Assembly: GCA_905160935.1 (NCBI GenBank)
Contig: CAJHZI010000419.1
Coordinates: 341,001 to 405,000, forward strand
From: Enchytraeus crypticus
Taxonomy: Eukaryota; Annelida; Clitellata; Enchytraeida; Enchytraeidae
DNA: 64,000 nucleotides
Direction: 5' to 3'
Below are positions 1-19,562 of the stretch, one piece after another; the first letter of the stretch is position 1, and each line of letters opens with the position of its first letter. The notes under the pieces were generated by a model that was not told where the DNA came from, did not search any database, and was given only the letters and a program-made list of their open reading frames with translations. Made by a program: the position numbers and the translations under genes.

Positions 1-150
1 CAGGCATTGAGTTAGCATTTATGGAAGAACAGAAGGAAGAAAAAGAATGAACATCGAGGAAATGGCAAAGAATAGCGTTTTGTGGAGGAATATCATAGAG
101 AAATCTTTGGCTGGAACCAGCCCCAGGATGATCACATGACATGACATACT
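1..150 (+). repeat. Dispersed repeat, family G (copy 1)
   Basis: This segment is closely similar to 41742-41878. Both share a run of GGAAGAAAAAGAAT, the stretch GAGGAAATGGCAAAGAATA and a 3' part reading TTGGCTGGAACCAGCCCCAG then ATGATCAC. It probably begins before the window. No coding potential or terminal inverted repeat is visible. It lies in a KDM1A intron. Confidence 0.75.
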
Positions 151-542
151 CACTGTGTTTTCTTCTTCCTCATTTCTGCTGCTTGAATCCTGTTAATGAG
201 GCGTAGACCACTGTGATTCTCCATCCACTGAAGCTTCAGCACTGACAACACCTCCAGTTCTTCCATCCTATCTCCCCCTCTTCTCCATGCATCGTTGATC
301 AAAATTGGCTCATTCCAAGCTTCCAAGCATCGTTGATCTAAGGAACTTGCATTAACTTCTGATAATTATTATCTCTTTCAATCGAACAATCATGGCTGTA
401 TTGTTTACATGCTTGATTTAACCTCCTTAGGTGATTGATTGATTGACTGATTAGCTGATTGATTGATTATAGTATAGAAGATTTGTAAAGTAATTTGTTT
501 TGAGCTGATATTAATTAATCAATGATTAGTGATTGATTGTTG

Positions 543-677
543 TTAAGAAGATGGGTAAGGTGATGGTGATAGGGGCTGGTATAGCAGGGCTGATTGATTG
601 ATTGATCGATTGATTGATTGATTGTAGTTAAGAAGATGGGTAAGGTGATAGTGATAGGGGCTGGTATAGCAGGGCTG
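543..677 (+). repeat. Two partial copies of KDM1A exon a in the upstream intron
   Basis: Copies at 543-592 and 628-677 match the first 50 bases of the real exon at 721, including the codons for [12 protein letters not shown]. They are separated by TGAT repeats. The second copy keeps an intact AG acceptor at 626-627; the first does not. Each copy runs straight into TGATTGAT, which gives an in-frame TGA, so using either would truncate the enzyme. Confidence 0.9.
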
Positions 678-720
678 ATTGATTGATTGATCGATTGATT
701 GATTGATTGATTGATTGTAG

Positions 721-10931
<10,211 letters not shown>

Positions 10932-11029
10932 TTGACGGGTTCAGCAGATTCATCGAGCGGAGATAGGTGGTTTTTTGAGGATAAGTTCGGGTGGTAGTGG
11001 AGAAAAGTTCGGATGATAGCTGCTAAGTA

Positions 11030-11585
11030 ACTGTTGCAGCTGTGAAGTAGCTTCTGCAGCTGTGAAGTAGCTGCTACAGCTGTGAAGTAGCTGTTGCAGC
11101 TGTGAAGTAGCTGTTGCAGCTGTGAAGTAGCTGCTGCAGCTGTGAAGTAGCTGCTGCAGCTGTGAAGTAGCTTCTGCAGCTGTGAAGTAGCTGCTGCAGC
11201 TCTGAAGTAGCTGCTGCAGCTGTGAAATAGCTGCTGCAGCTGTGAAGTAGCTGTTGCAGCTGCGAAGTAGCAGTTGCAGATGTATTAAATGCTGCAGCTG
11301 TGAAGTAGCTGCTGCAGCTGTGAAGTAGCTGCTGCAGCTGTGAAGTAGCTGCTGCAGCTGTGAAGTAGCTGCTGCAGCTGTGAAGTAGCTGTTGCAGCTG
11401 CGAAGTAGCAGTTGCAGATGTATTAAATGCTGCAACTGTGAAGTAGCTGCTGCAGCTGTGAAGTAGCTGTTGCAGCTGTGAAGTAGCTGTTGCAGATGTA
11501 TTAAATGCTGCAGCTGTGAAGGAGCTGTTGCAGCTGTGAAGTAGCTGCTGCAGCTGTGAAGTAGCTGCTGCAGCTGTGAAATAGG
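11030..11585 (+). repeat. CAGCTG-bearing minisatellite downstream of KDM1A
   Basis: About 28 units of a 19-base repeat (GTAGCTGCTGCAGCTGTGAA), interrupted three times by GATGTATTAAATGCTGC. It begins about 100 bases after the stop codon and probably lies in the 3' UTR or immediate flank. Each unit has the palindrome CAGCTG, an E-box core. Long open frames here are repeat artefacts. No AATAAA was noticed nearby. Confidence 0.9.
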
Positions 11586-11599
11586 TTTTGCATTATCTA

Positions 11600-12164
11600 C
11601 TTAACTGTTGTACTGTCGGTAGCATTATGTTTTATTTTATCGTCTCTATATATTATTTGTTGTAGGATTTTGTGTAGTCATCGTGTGTTTAGTGGGACAA
11701 TTGCATGAACACAATACATTAGAATTCTATGACAATATTCTATCCATGTTTGCTCTAGATCTCCTTCTCGTTCCTATCTGTATGTTCTCGTCGTGTAAGA
11801 CAGTAATGAATTTAAAATTGGGCAGCGTAAACATTCAGTAACAAAAGTTACACGTGCTTTTACATTGAAATGCTCATCGTCTGATAATAATCCCGTTGTC
11901 TCGTTTATCTAATGATCACGGACTAGCTGATATCCAAAAGAGTAGAGTTCTGGTGTTGCAGCCTCTTCCAGTCACTAGAAATTCTCTGCTTAACATCGTC
12001 ATCGTCAAATCTCGAGCCATCAAAGTAGTTCTTCAAATGTGTAATTTATTTTAGTCCCATTTTAACATATGTCCGCTTTGTAATTAGAAGTAAAAGATCG
12101 TGAACAGCCTTGAGGTGACATGATATATTTGGAAACAGTTAGTAACGAGTGAATTAAATGTGAT
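11600..12164. other. Intergenic sequence
   Basis: Unique-looking AT-rich sequence between KDM1A and the next repeats. I see no exon, RNA gene or array here. Confidence 0.6.
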
Positions 12165-12445
12165 AGTTTCCCGTGTTTTGTCCGGGACACTGAAAATAGA
12201 CTAACCCTTGACTGCACATGTCGTAAGAAGCGACAAAGCGTAGGGCCTAAACTGAGGATAGCAACGGGTAACTATATCAGAAGCCTTATTTTTTCTCGAG
12301 CTATAGGCTACAAAAGGTATTTGTGAGGCATAGCCCTTTGTGAAGGGATAAACTTGTTGATCTAATGAGTGCTCTACATGGAACGTGAAAGCTGGCTAGA
12401 GAGTATGTATATGAAACATGGACCTGTCACTTGACAGAACACTAG
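12165..12445 (+). repeat. Dispersed repeat family F (copy 1)
   Basis: Contains CATGTCGTAAGAAGCGACAA, then CAACGGG, AAGCCTTATTTTTTC, GAGCTATAGGCTACA, TTTGTGAAGGGATAAACTTG, TTGATCTAA and GGACCTGTCACTTGACAG. The same order of blocks occurs at 41030-41240 and inverted at 62930-63290. Confidence 0.83.
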
Positions 12446-12464
12446 AGATAGAGACTACATTATC

Positions 12465-12597
12465 GGTAAAGCTAGTGTGAACGTCAGTTTTCTCACTCGA
12501 AAGCGATATCAGTGACGGGCGAGCCCAGGATATGAACCCCGCACATACTGATCCGCGGTCGAGTATCTTACCGACACCGCCAGTGGCTCCAGCCAAT
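12465..12597 (-). repeat. SINE family A copy
   Basis: Minus-strand copy with body and tRNA-like head ending CACTGGCG / GGAGCCA on the sense strand. The B box region is slightly diverged. Confidence 0.86.
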
Positions 12598-12774
12598 GCT
12601 AGTGCAGCTAATGGAGCTCCTTATCATCTGAAAATTTTATTTTTTTGTTTGTTGCTTTCTTAGGGATTTGAGGTTATGAAGTGGACGTTAAGTCATCTTG
12701 TTTCTGGTTTAGTTCTTCATTCAAGATTCCATAGCAACAGCATTTATTAGCATCCCACCCCTATTATTGTGGAT

Positions 12775-12868
12775 CTGTATGTGCGGGGTTCAAATCCTGG
12801 GCTCGCCCGTCACTGACATCGCTTTCGAGTGAGGAAACTGACGTTAACATTAGCTTTACCAGCTTTAG
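12775..12868 (+). repeat. SINE family A, head-truncated
   Basis: Starts TGTATGTGCGGGGTTCAAAT (B box). It continues through TCGCCCGTCACTGACATCGC to the full 3' core GAGGAAACTGACGTTAAC and the TTAGCTTTACCAGCTTT tail. Confidence 0.88.
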
Positions 12869-13054
12869 TATCAGTGGATGTGGAGAAATAGATCCTTAAT
12901 CAGTGGATGACTGTTCATGTTGTGTAGATCAGTTTAACTGCGATAATACTGTGCAATGAGAAATCTACTTGGAAGCCGTGTTTAAATTTATACGTAAAAT
13001 AAGGCTGCAATGCAGTATCGTGTAGTCCCTCTTAATCTATGGAGTACTCATTAA

Positions 13055-13215
13055 TAATAAATAATAATAATAAAGGTTTAACGTCCGTTTCCTCATCCAG
13101 GGATGATGTCAGGGACGTCCCAACAGCACATATCACTACAGATCAATTCACCCAATGAATCTATGAATTTAAAGTTCGTATCTTGACCCTGGATATCTGG
13201 CTATTTATTTTCCTC
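13055..13215 (-). repeat. SINE family C copy with TTA tail
   Basis: The inverse reads GGGACGTCCCTGACATCATC, CCTGGATGAGGAAACGGACG and TTAAACC followed by TTATTATTA. Same family as 21950-22125. Confidence 0.82.
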
Positions 13216-13359
13216 TAGATTGAGCACTTGTCTGTAAAGAAACAAGAAGCCGCAAGTTTTACGCGATAATTGTTTACATCTTGTAAACCACTCAAATATA
13301 CGTATATACAGCATGTAGGTCTGCTTGATTTAAGCAAGTGCCGTTGTAAATCATGCAGG

Positions 13360-13945
13360 CCTAACCTTCTTAGGCCTATGCTCTCATAGGCCTAACCTCT
13401 CTCAGGCTTATACTCTCGTAGGCCTAACCTCTCTCATGCATATAATCTCGTAGTCCTAACCTCTCTTAGGCCTATACTCTTGTAGGCCTAACCTTCTTAG
13501 GCCTATGCTCTCATAGGCCTAACCTCTCTCAGGCCTATACTCTCGTAGGCCTAACCTCTCTCAGGCATATACTCTCGTAGGCCTAACCTCTCTCAGGCAT
13601 ATACTCTCGTAGGCCTAACCTCTCTTAGGCCTATACTCTTGTAGGCCTAACCTTCTTAGGCCTATGCTCTCATAGGCCTAACCACTCTCAGGCCTATACT
13701 CTCGTAGGCCTAACCTCTCTCAGGCATATACTCTCGTAGGCCTAACCTCTCTCAGGCATATACTCTCGTAGGCCTAACCTCTCTTAGGCCTATACTCTTG
13801 TAGGCCTAACCTTCTTAGGCCTATACTCTCATAGGCCTAACCTCGCTCAGGCCTATACTCTCATAGCCCTAACCTTTCTCAGGCCTATACTATCGTAGGC
13901 CTAACCACTCCTAGCCCTGACCTCTCGTAGGCCTCACGGGTCCTA
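13360..13945 (+). repeat. TAGGCCTAACC minisatellite
   Basis: About 20 units of about 30 bases (TCTCGTAGGCCTAACCTCTC and variants), with palindromic TAGGCCTA. Variants such as CTTCTTAGGCCTATGCTCTC recur about every five units, a higher-order repeat. Confidence 0.92.
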
Positions 13946-14480
13946 TGGGCTAAAGACTCGTGTGGAAAACAAGTTGTCGACGGACGTAGATCTGTTGTAC
14001 GTCAGCTCAATATGAAGAGTTCAACATGTGCGCAGTGTCAATATGATAAAGATTAGAAAATAATCGTTGTTTAACAAGATCGTTGTTTTAAAAGCTGCTT
14101 CTTTCAGAAATCTAAATCTATTGTGGGTCCCATTGCCCCTCCCACCTCCTCACCTTTGGAGATAGTTCACCAGTACCCTTGTGAAAATCTTTGACCCATA
14201 TAAGCGTAATTGGTTGTATAACCCCCTAAGTTTACTTGGAGCAACCAGTCCCTGTGGGAACTTTCTGAAAGAAACACTGTTTATGGTATTAGAAATCCAC
14301 TGTGATTTATAGCTTCAGAAGTCTTAGGTGAGAGTCATAAACGCTATACCTAGATTAGCAAGTGAATGATTAGCATTGTTTACAGACATAGTTTTAGGTA
14401 TTTATAGCGATATAATTATTTATACCTGTCGTTTTTAAGGTATAGTTACATTAGGCTATCTATAGTTACAAAGTGTTACA
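13946..14480. other. Intergenic sequence
   Basis: AT-rich sequence with no recognisable exon, array or RNA gene. Confidence 0.55.
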
Positions 14481-14482
14481 AA

Positions 14483-14616
14483 GATAAAGCGAACATAAAG
14501 TGTAACCTTAGTTTCTTACTCGATGGCATGTCAGTGTCTCAGTGACGAGGAGCTCACGGGATTTAAACCCTGAACCTACTGATCCGCTGTCGAACAACTT
14601 GGCTATATGCCACCGG
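14483..14616 (-). repeat. SINE family A, diverged copy
   Basis: The layout is recognisable: inverted 3' core, then GGGATTTAAACCC as a degraded B box, CTACTGATCCGCTGTCGA and a terminal CCACCGGCTCA. It is clearly older than the other copies. Confidence 0.7.
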
Positions 14617-14792
14617 CTCAGTCCATCTATGCCTCGTTATTCAGCTTATAAGCTTAATAACTAAGCAAATAACTGAATAATTAACTAAACTAGTTAGTTT
14701 AGTTAGTTAATAACTAAAATAACTTACTAAATAACTGAATTATAACTAACAACCTGAGAAACTAACTAAACTATCATACATATTAAGCTATA

Positions 14793-14870
14793 GCTGGGCT
14801 CTCCCGTCACTGACATCGCTTTCGAGTGAGGAATCTGACGCTAACATTAGCTTTACCAGCTTTTTATAGC
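14793..14870 (+). repeat. SINE family A, 3' half
   Basis: Contains GGGCTCTCCCGTCACTGACA then TTTCGAGTGAGGAATCTGAC and a TTAGCTTTACCAGCTTT tail. Confidence 0.83.
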
Positions 14871-15544
14871 TTATTTATGATAGTATGGGTTAGAAAACAA
14901 CGAAGGTTCTGCTAAGCTCGGATGGTAGGCCTATTTGTCGATACGCTGAGGGTAAATAAATAGAGCAAGAAGAGATTAAATAAATAACTATTAGATGTTG
15001 AGAGCCGTTCTTACGTGGATTACGTGAAGATATGAAAGAGACAACAGAAAGGTTAGAAACGTTTAGGTGATTTCAGCATGAGAGTTACAATTGCATGAGA
15101 GTCCAAATAGAAGCATTTGTTAAGAATAATTTTATGAAACAATTAGTTTGGATAAGCTACTGTAACTTTAAGGCTTCCTTTAGAGCTAAATATATGTACG
15201 TCAATATTTTCTATGAAACGAAGGATGTTGCAAGGCTATCGTGCTGCTTGTTGAATGAGTGCAGAATTTTGTTATAGACTACTCCATAATGAACTACTGT
15301 AAATTTATTTGAAATGAATTCGACCCCGTCACCTCGAATAGGATTTCAGATCGTGTACTGATAAAGTGCAGTAGGTCTATATTAGTCAATATATCTGCGA
15401 TAACAAAGCGGACGTTAAATCGAAACATTAGATTAATTTACCGGAAAGTTATCAGCGTCTAGTAGTCTTGTATAATCTTACTTTATTTGTATCACTGAAG
15501 TCTGGAACGACAAACTGAACACTTCCGATAAATTAGCTCCATAC
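14871..15544. other. Intergenic sequence
   Basis: No gene recognised. A 60-codon open frame at 15095-15277 has no family resemblance and no splice context. A GCGGACGTTAAATCG motif near 15410 may be a remnant of the shared SINE 3' core. Confidence 0.5.
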
Positions 15545-15559
15545 TCTTGGTGACGCGAG

Positions 15560-15735
15560 TGATGGTTTAAAATAGAACTCTTTACACCCACTCGGGTGTC
15601 TATCTATGCAATTATTACGGGTTTAAAATAAAACTCTTTACACACACTCGGGTGTCTATCTATGTAATTATTACGGGTTTAAAATAAAACGCTTTACACC
15701 CACTCGGGTGTCTATCTATGCAATTATTACGGAAG
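15560..15735 (+). repeat. Three-unit repeat with ACACCCACTCGGGTGT hairpin
   Basis: Units of about 64 bases contain TTTAAAATA, CTTTACAC and a small palindrome ACACCCACTCGGGTGT, ending ATTATTACGG. Each unit would form a short GC-rich stem-loop. Confidence 0.85.
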
Positions 15736-16094
15736 ATAATTATAAATAAAGCGCAATATCAACTGATGCTAGAGTCATATCTTTACGTCTCGTTCAAACC
15801 TATAAAACACCCATTCCATGTGTCGCCGTTGTTTTGACGAAGCGATTGCTTAGACTCTGATTTGACGCAGTGCTATCGTAAACTATAATAAAATTTAATG
15901 GTTCACACTCCAAGTACCAACAGGGATTTAATAGCGTTAAATCTAGACGTGGAAAAAAAGTTTAGGCTTCGTGTGTGTAGTGAAGATTTGAGGTAAAAGG
16001 GAGCTGACGCCCTGTTTATTTAGTTCTTATTGCTTTAGTTATGAGCCATTGATAATAATTTTTATCATTTTATAATTTTAGCAATAATAATAAT

Positions 16095-16230
16095 AACAAC
16101 AACAATTAGAGTGCTACAGTCATCAATGACAACATCGAGCACTATTGAGACAAAATCAAGCCGGCTAGCAAAAAAAGAAGGTCCAAAAACGGTGCAAATT
16201 CCAAAATCCAGAAATTCAGTCCAAAGTAAA
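16095..16230 (+). repeat. Dispersed repeat family E copy
   Basis: Reads ATTAGAGTGCTACAGTCATC, GAGCACTATTGAGACAAAAT, CAAAAACGGTGCAAATTCCA and AAATCCAGAAATTCAGTCC, the reverse orientation of 6690-6855. Confidence 0.8.
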
Positions 16231-16562
16231 GGGAGTTAAAGAAAAGGTGGTTTGGGCGCAGATCGCTGCTCATGGACACTGGATGGGAAAATATAATAAA
16301 ATTATAGAAGTTATTTTATAGTTTTTATACCCTTTTTTGAAAAATAGACTAGGAAGATATAAAATAAGCAAAAACAAAACAAATACTTAGTGTCATAAAA
16401 CTCCCATGTGATGGGATATTGGCTAGAACTGGGAGGCTAGTTAGCTAGCTCAGTTCATCTCTTAGAGGCTTCAGTGTCAACTCTTCATCGTTCTCTAGCG
16501 CAATGCCTAATGTATCATCGTAATGCACAATCTCATGCTCCATCGTACTCTATGTTCATAGA

Positions 16563-16640
16563 CCACAACAACAACAACAACAACAACAACAGAATTAGAG
16601 TGCTACTGTCGTCTATGACAACATTGAGCACTATGCAAAC
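16563..16640 (+). repeat. Dispersed repeat family E, CAA-tailed fragment
   Basis: A CAACAACAA tract followed by ATTAGAGTGCTACTGTCGTC and GACAACATTGAGCACTATG. Another family member has the same CAA tract beside the same end. Confidence 0.7.
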
Positions 16641-16689
16641 CCTCATATAATGTATATTCCATCGTCCTCTATGTTCATAGAATGCTCAT

Positions 16690-16790
16690 CTAAGGCGACG
16701 CCGTCTGGCTATGCCAGTAAGGTATTCGTTTGCTGATCAGTATTTGCGGGGTTTAAATCCAGGGCTCGACCGTCACTGATATCTCTATAT
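16690..16790 (+). repeat. SINE family A, diverged
   Basis: Has the tRNA-like head (TATGCCAGTAAGGTATTCG), a B box with one change (GGTTTAAATCC) and the start of the body. The 3' core is lost. Confidence 0.72.
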
Positions 16791-17122
16791 AGATATGAAA
16801 CATGAGGATTTAACATCTGGTCTATAGTCATATTGTAGAACATTCTACATGTAGATTGATGTAAAGTTTCTGCTGAGCTAAGTCACACCCCTTAAGTTCT
16901 TACAAGCACTAGCACTTCTATCAGTCCTCCAGCCAGAGATCAGCTGCTTCCAGTATTTCTGCTTAGATAATCTATATATAAGTCAATTAATAGCAGGCGG
17001 TCTTGCGTCGCATAGCATTCGAAGTAGTTTTCCAGTGTGTTTACCAAAGACGTAAAAATTAAACACATAGAGTAAAGTAGATTAAGTAAAGATTCTATGC
17101 CCTATATAGATGTGGAATAAGG

Positions 17123-17240
17123 CCTGTTTGTGTAGAGTCTGCAACAGACGTTCTTCTGCCTTATGGCGAGGAACCGAACGTTAATTTTTTTATTGAGTGA
17201 TTGATTGCTTGATTGATTGCTTGATTGATTGATTGATTGA
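17123..17240 (+). repeat. SINE family D, 3' fragment
   Basis: Shares GGCCTGTTTGTGTAGAGTCT, CTTATGGCGAGGAACCGAAC and GTTAAT with the two longer copies, and ends in a TTGATTGATTGATTG tail. Confidence 0.78.
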
Positions 17241-17724
17241 TGTGGTGTAAGGTGACGATTGAACAAATCAGAAATGATTATCCAAGCTGATAGCTTTGTC
17301 ATATTATCTATTTACCAGTCCTGTGAAAGGCCGAGATTTTATTCCCTGACTAATTAAGAATTCGCCATCTAAGGAAGGACCAATTGAATTTCTTTACCTG
17401 TCGCTAACATAGGGATCTATTCAGACATTGACCCACTATTAATCGCTTAATCAGCAGGGCAAGGTAGCTTCTGTGCGGTCGACTCTCTGTACATAGAGAG
17501 TAATTGGTACTTAGATGATTTGAACATTATATAGATATATACACAAAGTAGTTGTATAAGTGGATGTATAAGTGGATAAGTGGACGTGCAAGTGGATAAG
17601 TGGATGTATAAGTGAATGGGTTTTCATTGGTTAGCCAGACCTACAGAACTAAGATAAACTAGTCATCCATGGTATCTATTAATTTCTTACTATATTTACT
17701 ATAATTAAATAACTCTAGAGTTAG

Positions 17725-17791
17725 GATATATATATATATATATATACATGTGTATATATATAGCCTATATATATACATATATATATGTAGT

Positions 17792-17840
<49 letters not shown>

Positions 17841-17868
17841 ATATATACATGTGTATATATATATAGCC

Positions 17869-17905
<37 letters not shown>

Positions 17906-17910
17906 GTAGT

Positions 17911-17950
<40 letters not shown>
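17725..17950 (+). repeat. TA dinucleotide tract with nested palindromes
   Basis: A long TATATA tract interrupted by ACATGT, TAGCCTATA and TAGTCCTATA. Frames reading IYIYIY come from it. Confidence 0.95.
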
Positions 17951-17952
<2 letters not shown>

Positions 17953-19052
17953 AAATAAATGGACTGATCGAAAAGCTCCATTTATTGCACTCGGTGTACT
18001 GAACATTGTACACACCTATTAGTCTAATTTCTTCTGATTTTATCTAATTGTATTTTATTTTCTACAACGAAAACGAATTTTTTGATGAATTGTTTTAATG
18101 AAGTGCCAGTGAAGCGTACTGCAACAAGTTGAAAGCGTGTAGCAGAAACTTTGAGCTCGATAAATTATAGTCAACAGCTCAAAGTAACGCAGTAACTAAA
18201 ACTTTAAAAAACTATAAAAAACTATTAAAAAAAACTTAAAACTAAAACTTTAGTAACAACTTAAACCTAGTATTTCCCTGTATGTAAACCTCTCATGGGT
18301 TAATACTGTCCATTTATAATTTTTATAACATTCTTTATTTTTACATTATATTGCATTTATTATGTTAGATTATTTTTTTAAAATTACATTCCATGCAATT
18401 TGCAATATTTCAAGCGTTAAAGTTTGTTTCAGTGGCGGCAATTTTGACGTACCCGAAGTCATCTTTGTATGCGGAACCGGACGTTAAAATAGCCATTGTT
18501 GTTGCTGTCTTGTGTTACCTAGTACTACTTAGTACGAAACAGTGTTGTCTCTAGCACCATCTTCAAGTGAAGAATAGGACGTTAAATGAAAATTTAAGCC
18601 TTGACCTTATAAGGAATGAATCAATAAGACGTATTTGTAGACACTCGAGATTTTTTATTGATTCATTTATGTTGATCTATTATCTATTATTATCCTACAC
18701 TGAGTGTTATATTAGAGAGTTAATAAAGAATACTATATACATGTACAGTATATACTATGAAATTGTTAATTTATTTATGGGTACATTTACATGCAATATA
18801 CTATAATTAAAAAATTACTTAGAGTTAATAATTAAAGTAATAATTTTAAAATTTAAAATAATTAAAGTAAATTTATGGGTACATTTACATGCAATATACA
18901 ATAGATATTTTGCATTACTTATATGCAATAGATAATATGTAATACATGCACTAGTTGATCAACGTAAACATACTCACAGTAGGCCAGTGTGATAGTCACC
19001 CGGTAGAACGTGACAGTTCTCTACTGCAATGCTTTAACGTACAACAAGAAAC
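17951..19052. other. Region upstream of the Fuseless-like gene
   Basis: AT-rich sequence. Two GGACGTTAAA motifs (near 18480 and 18575) look like isolated remnants of the shared SINE 3' core. A promoter or 5' UTR for the downstream gene should lie at the right end, but no TATA box or other element stands out. Confidence 0.5.
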
Positions 19053-19562
19053 ATGAATCTATCAAAACATCTGCCTAGGAACCGACAGTTCCTCAGACTG
19101 GCTGACCACACCCTGTGTCTCCTTGTCTTCCTCCCCTCCATGCTCTTCTACTGGAGAGGCATCTGGGACCTCGCTGGATACTACATCCTTCCACACGCCC
19201 CCGAACCCGCCCAATCCTGGGGCATCGCCTTCATCGGCTCTCTCGCCGTGTTCGGCTACTTCATCCTACCGCTCCTCCACGGGGCGGTGTCTCCTGATCG
19301 TAAGCTGCTCCATGGGGCGGTGTCCCGGGTGTTCATGTGGGGGTACGGCACCCTGGCGATGTTGTACTGGAGGGGGGTGTGGGGTCTAGGGGACCACTAT
19401 CTAAGGGGGTATGGCTGGGTGGGGTCAGTAGGGGGGTTGGTGTTCTGTCACGGGATTTTGACCTCTCTGAGGGTGAGCAGGTCACTCATCTTTCCTCCGT
19501 TCACTGTTTCCCTTGACTCCAGGCAGGATGTACTCCAGGCAACCACTCTACTCAGAACCATG
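19053..19562 (+). CDS. fusl: Fuseless-like exon 1
   Basis: Begins MNLSKHLPRNRQFLRLADHT. It contains the first two W-R-G-x-W units and two further hydrophobic segments, then RSLIFPPFTVSLDSRQDVL. I place the donor at GTAACA (19563) because that last segment looks coding; the stronger-looking GTGAGC at 19473 is an alternative. The intron begins with a long array of copies of the chosen donor. Confidence 0.7.

Noticed and set aside
11030..11585. A 161-codon reading frame rich in QLLHSC
   Set aside because: Minus-strand translation of the 19-base minisatellite after KDM1A.
17659..18015. 118-codon isoleucine/tyrosine frame
   Set aside because: Translation of a TA dinucleotide tract.
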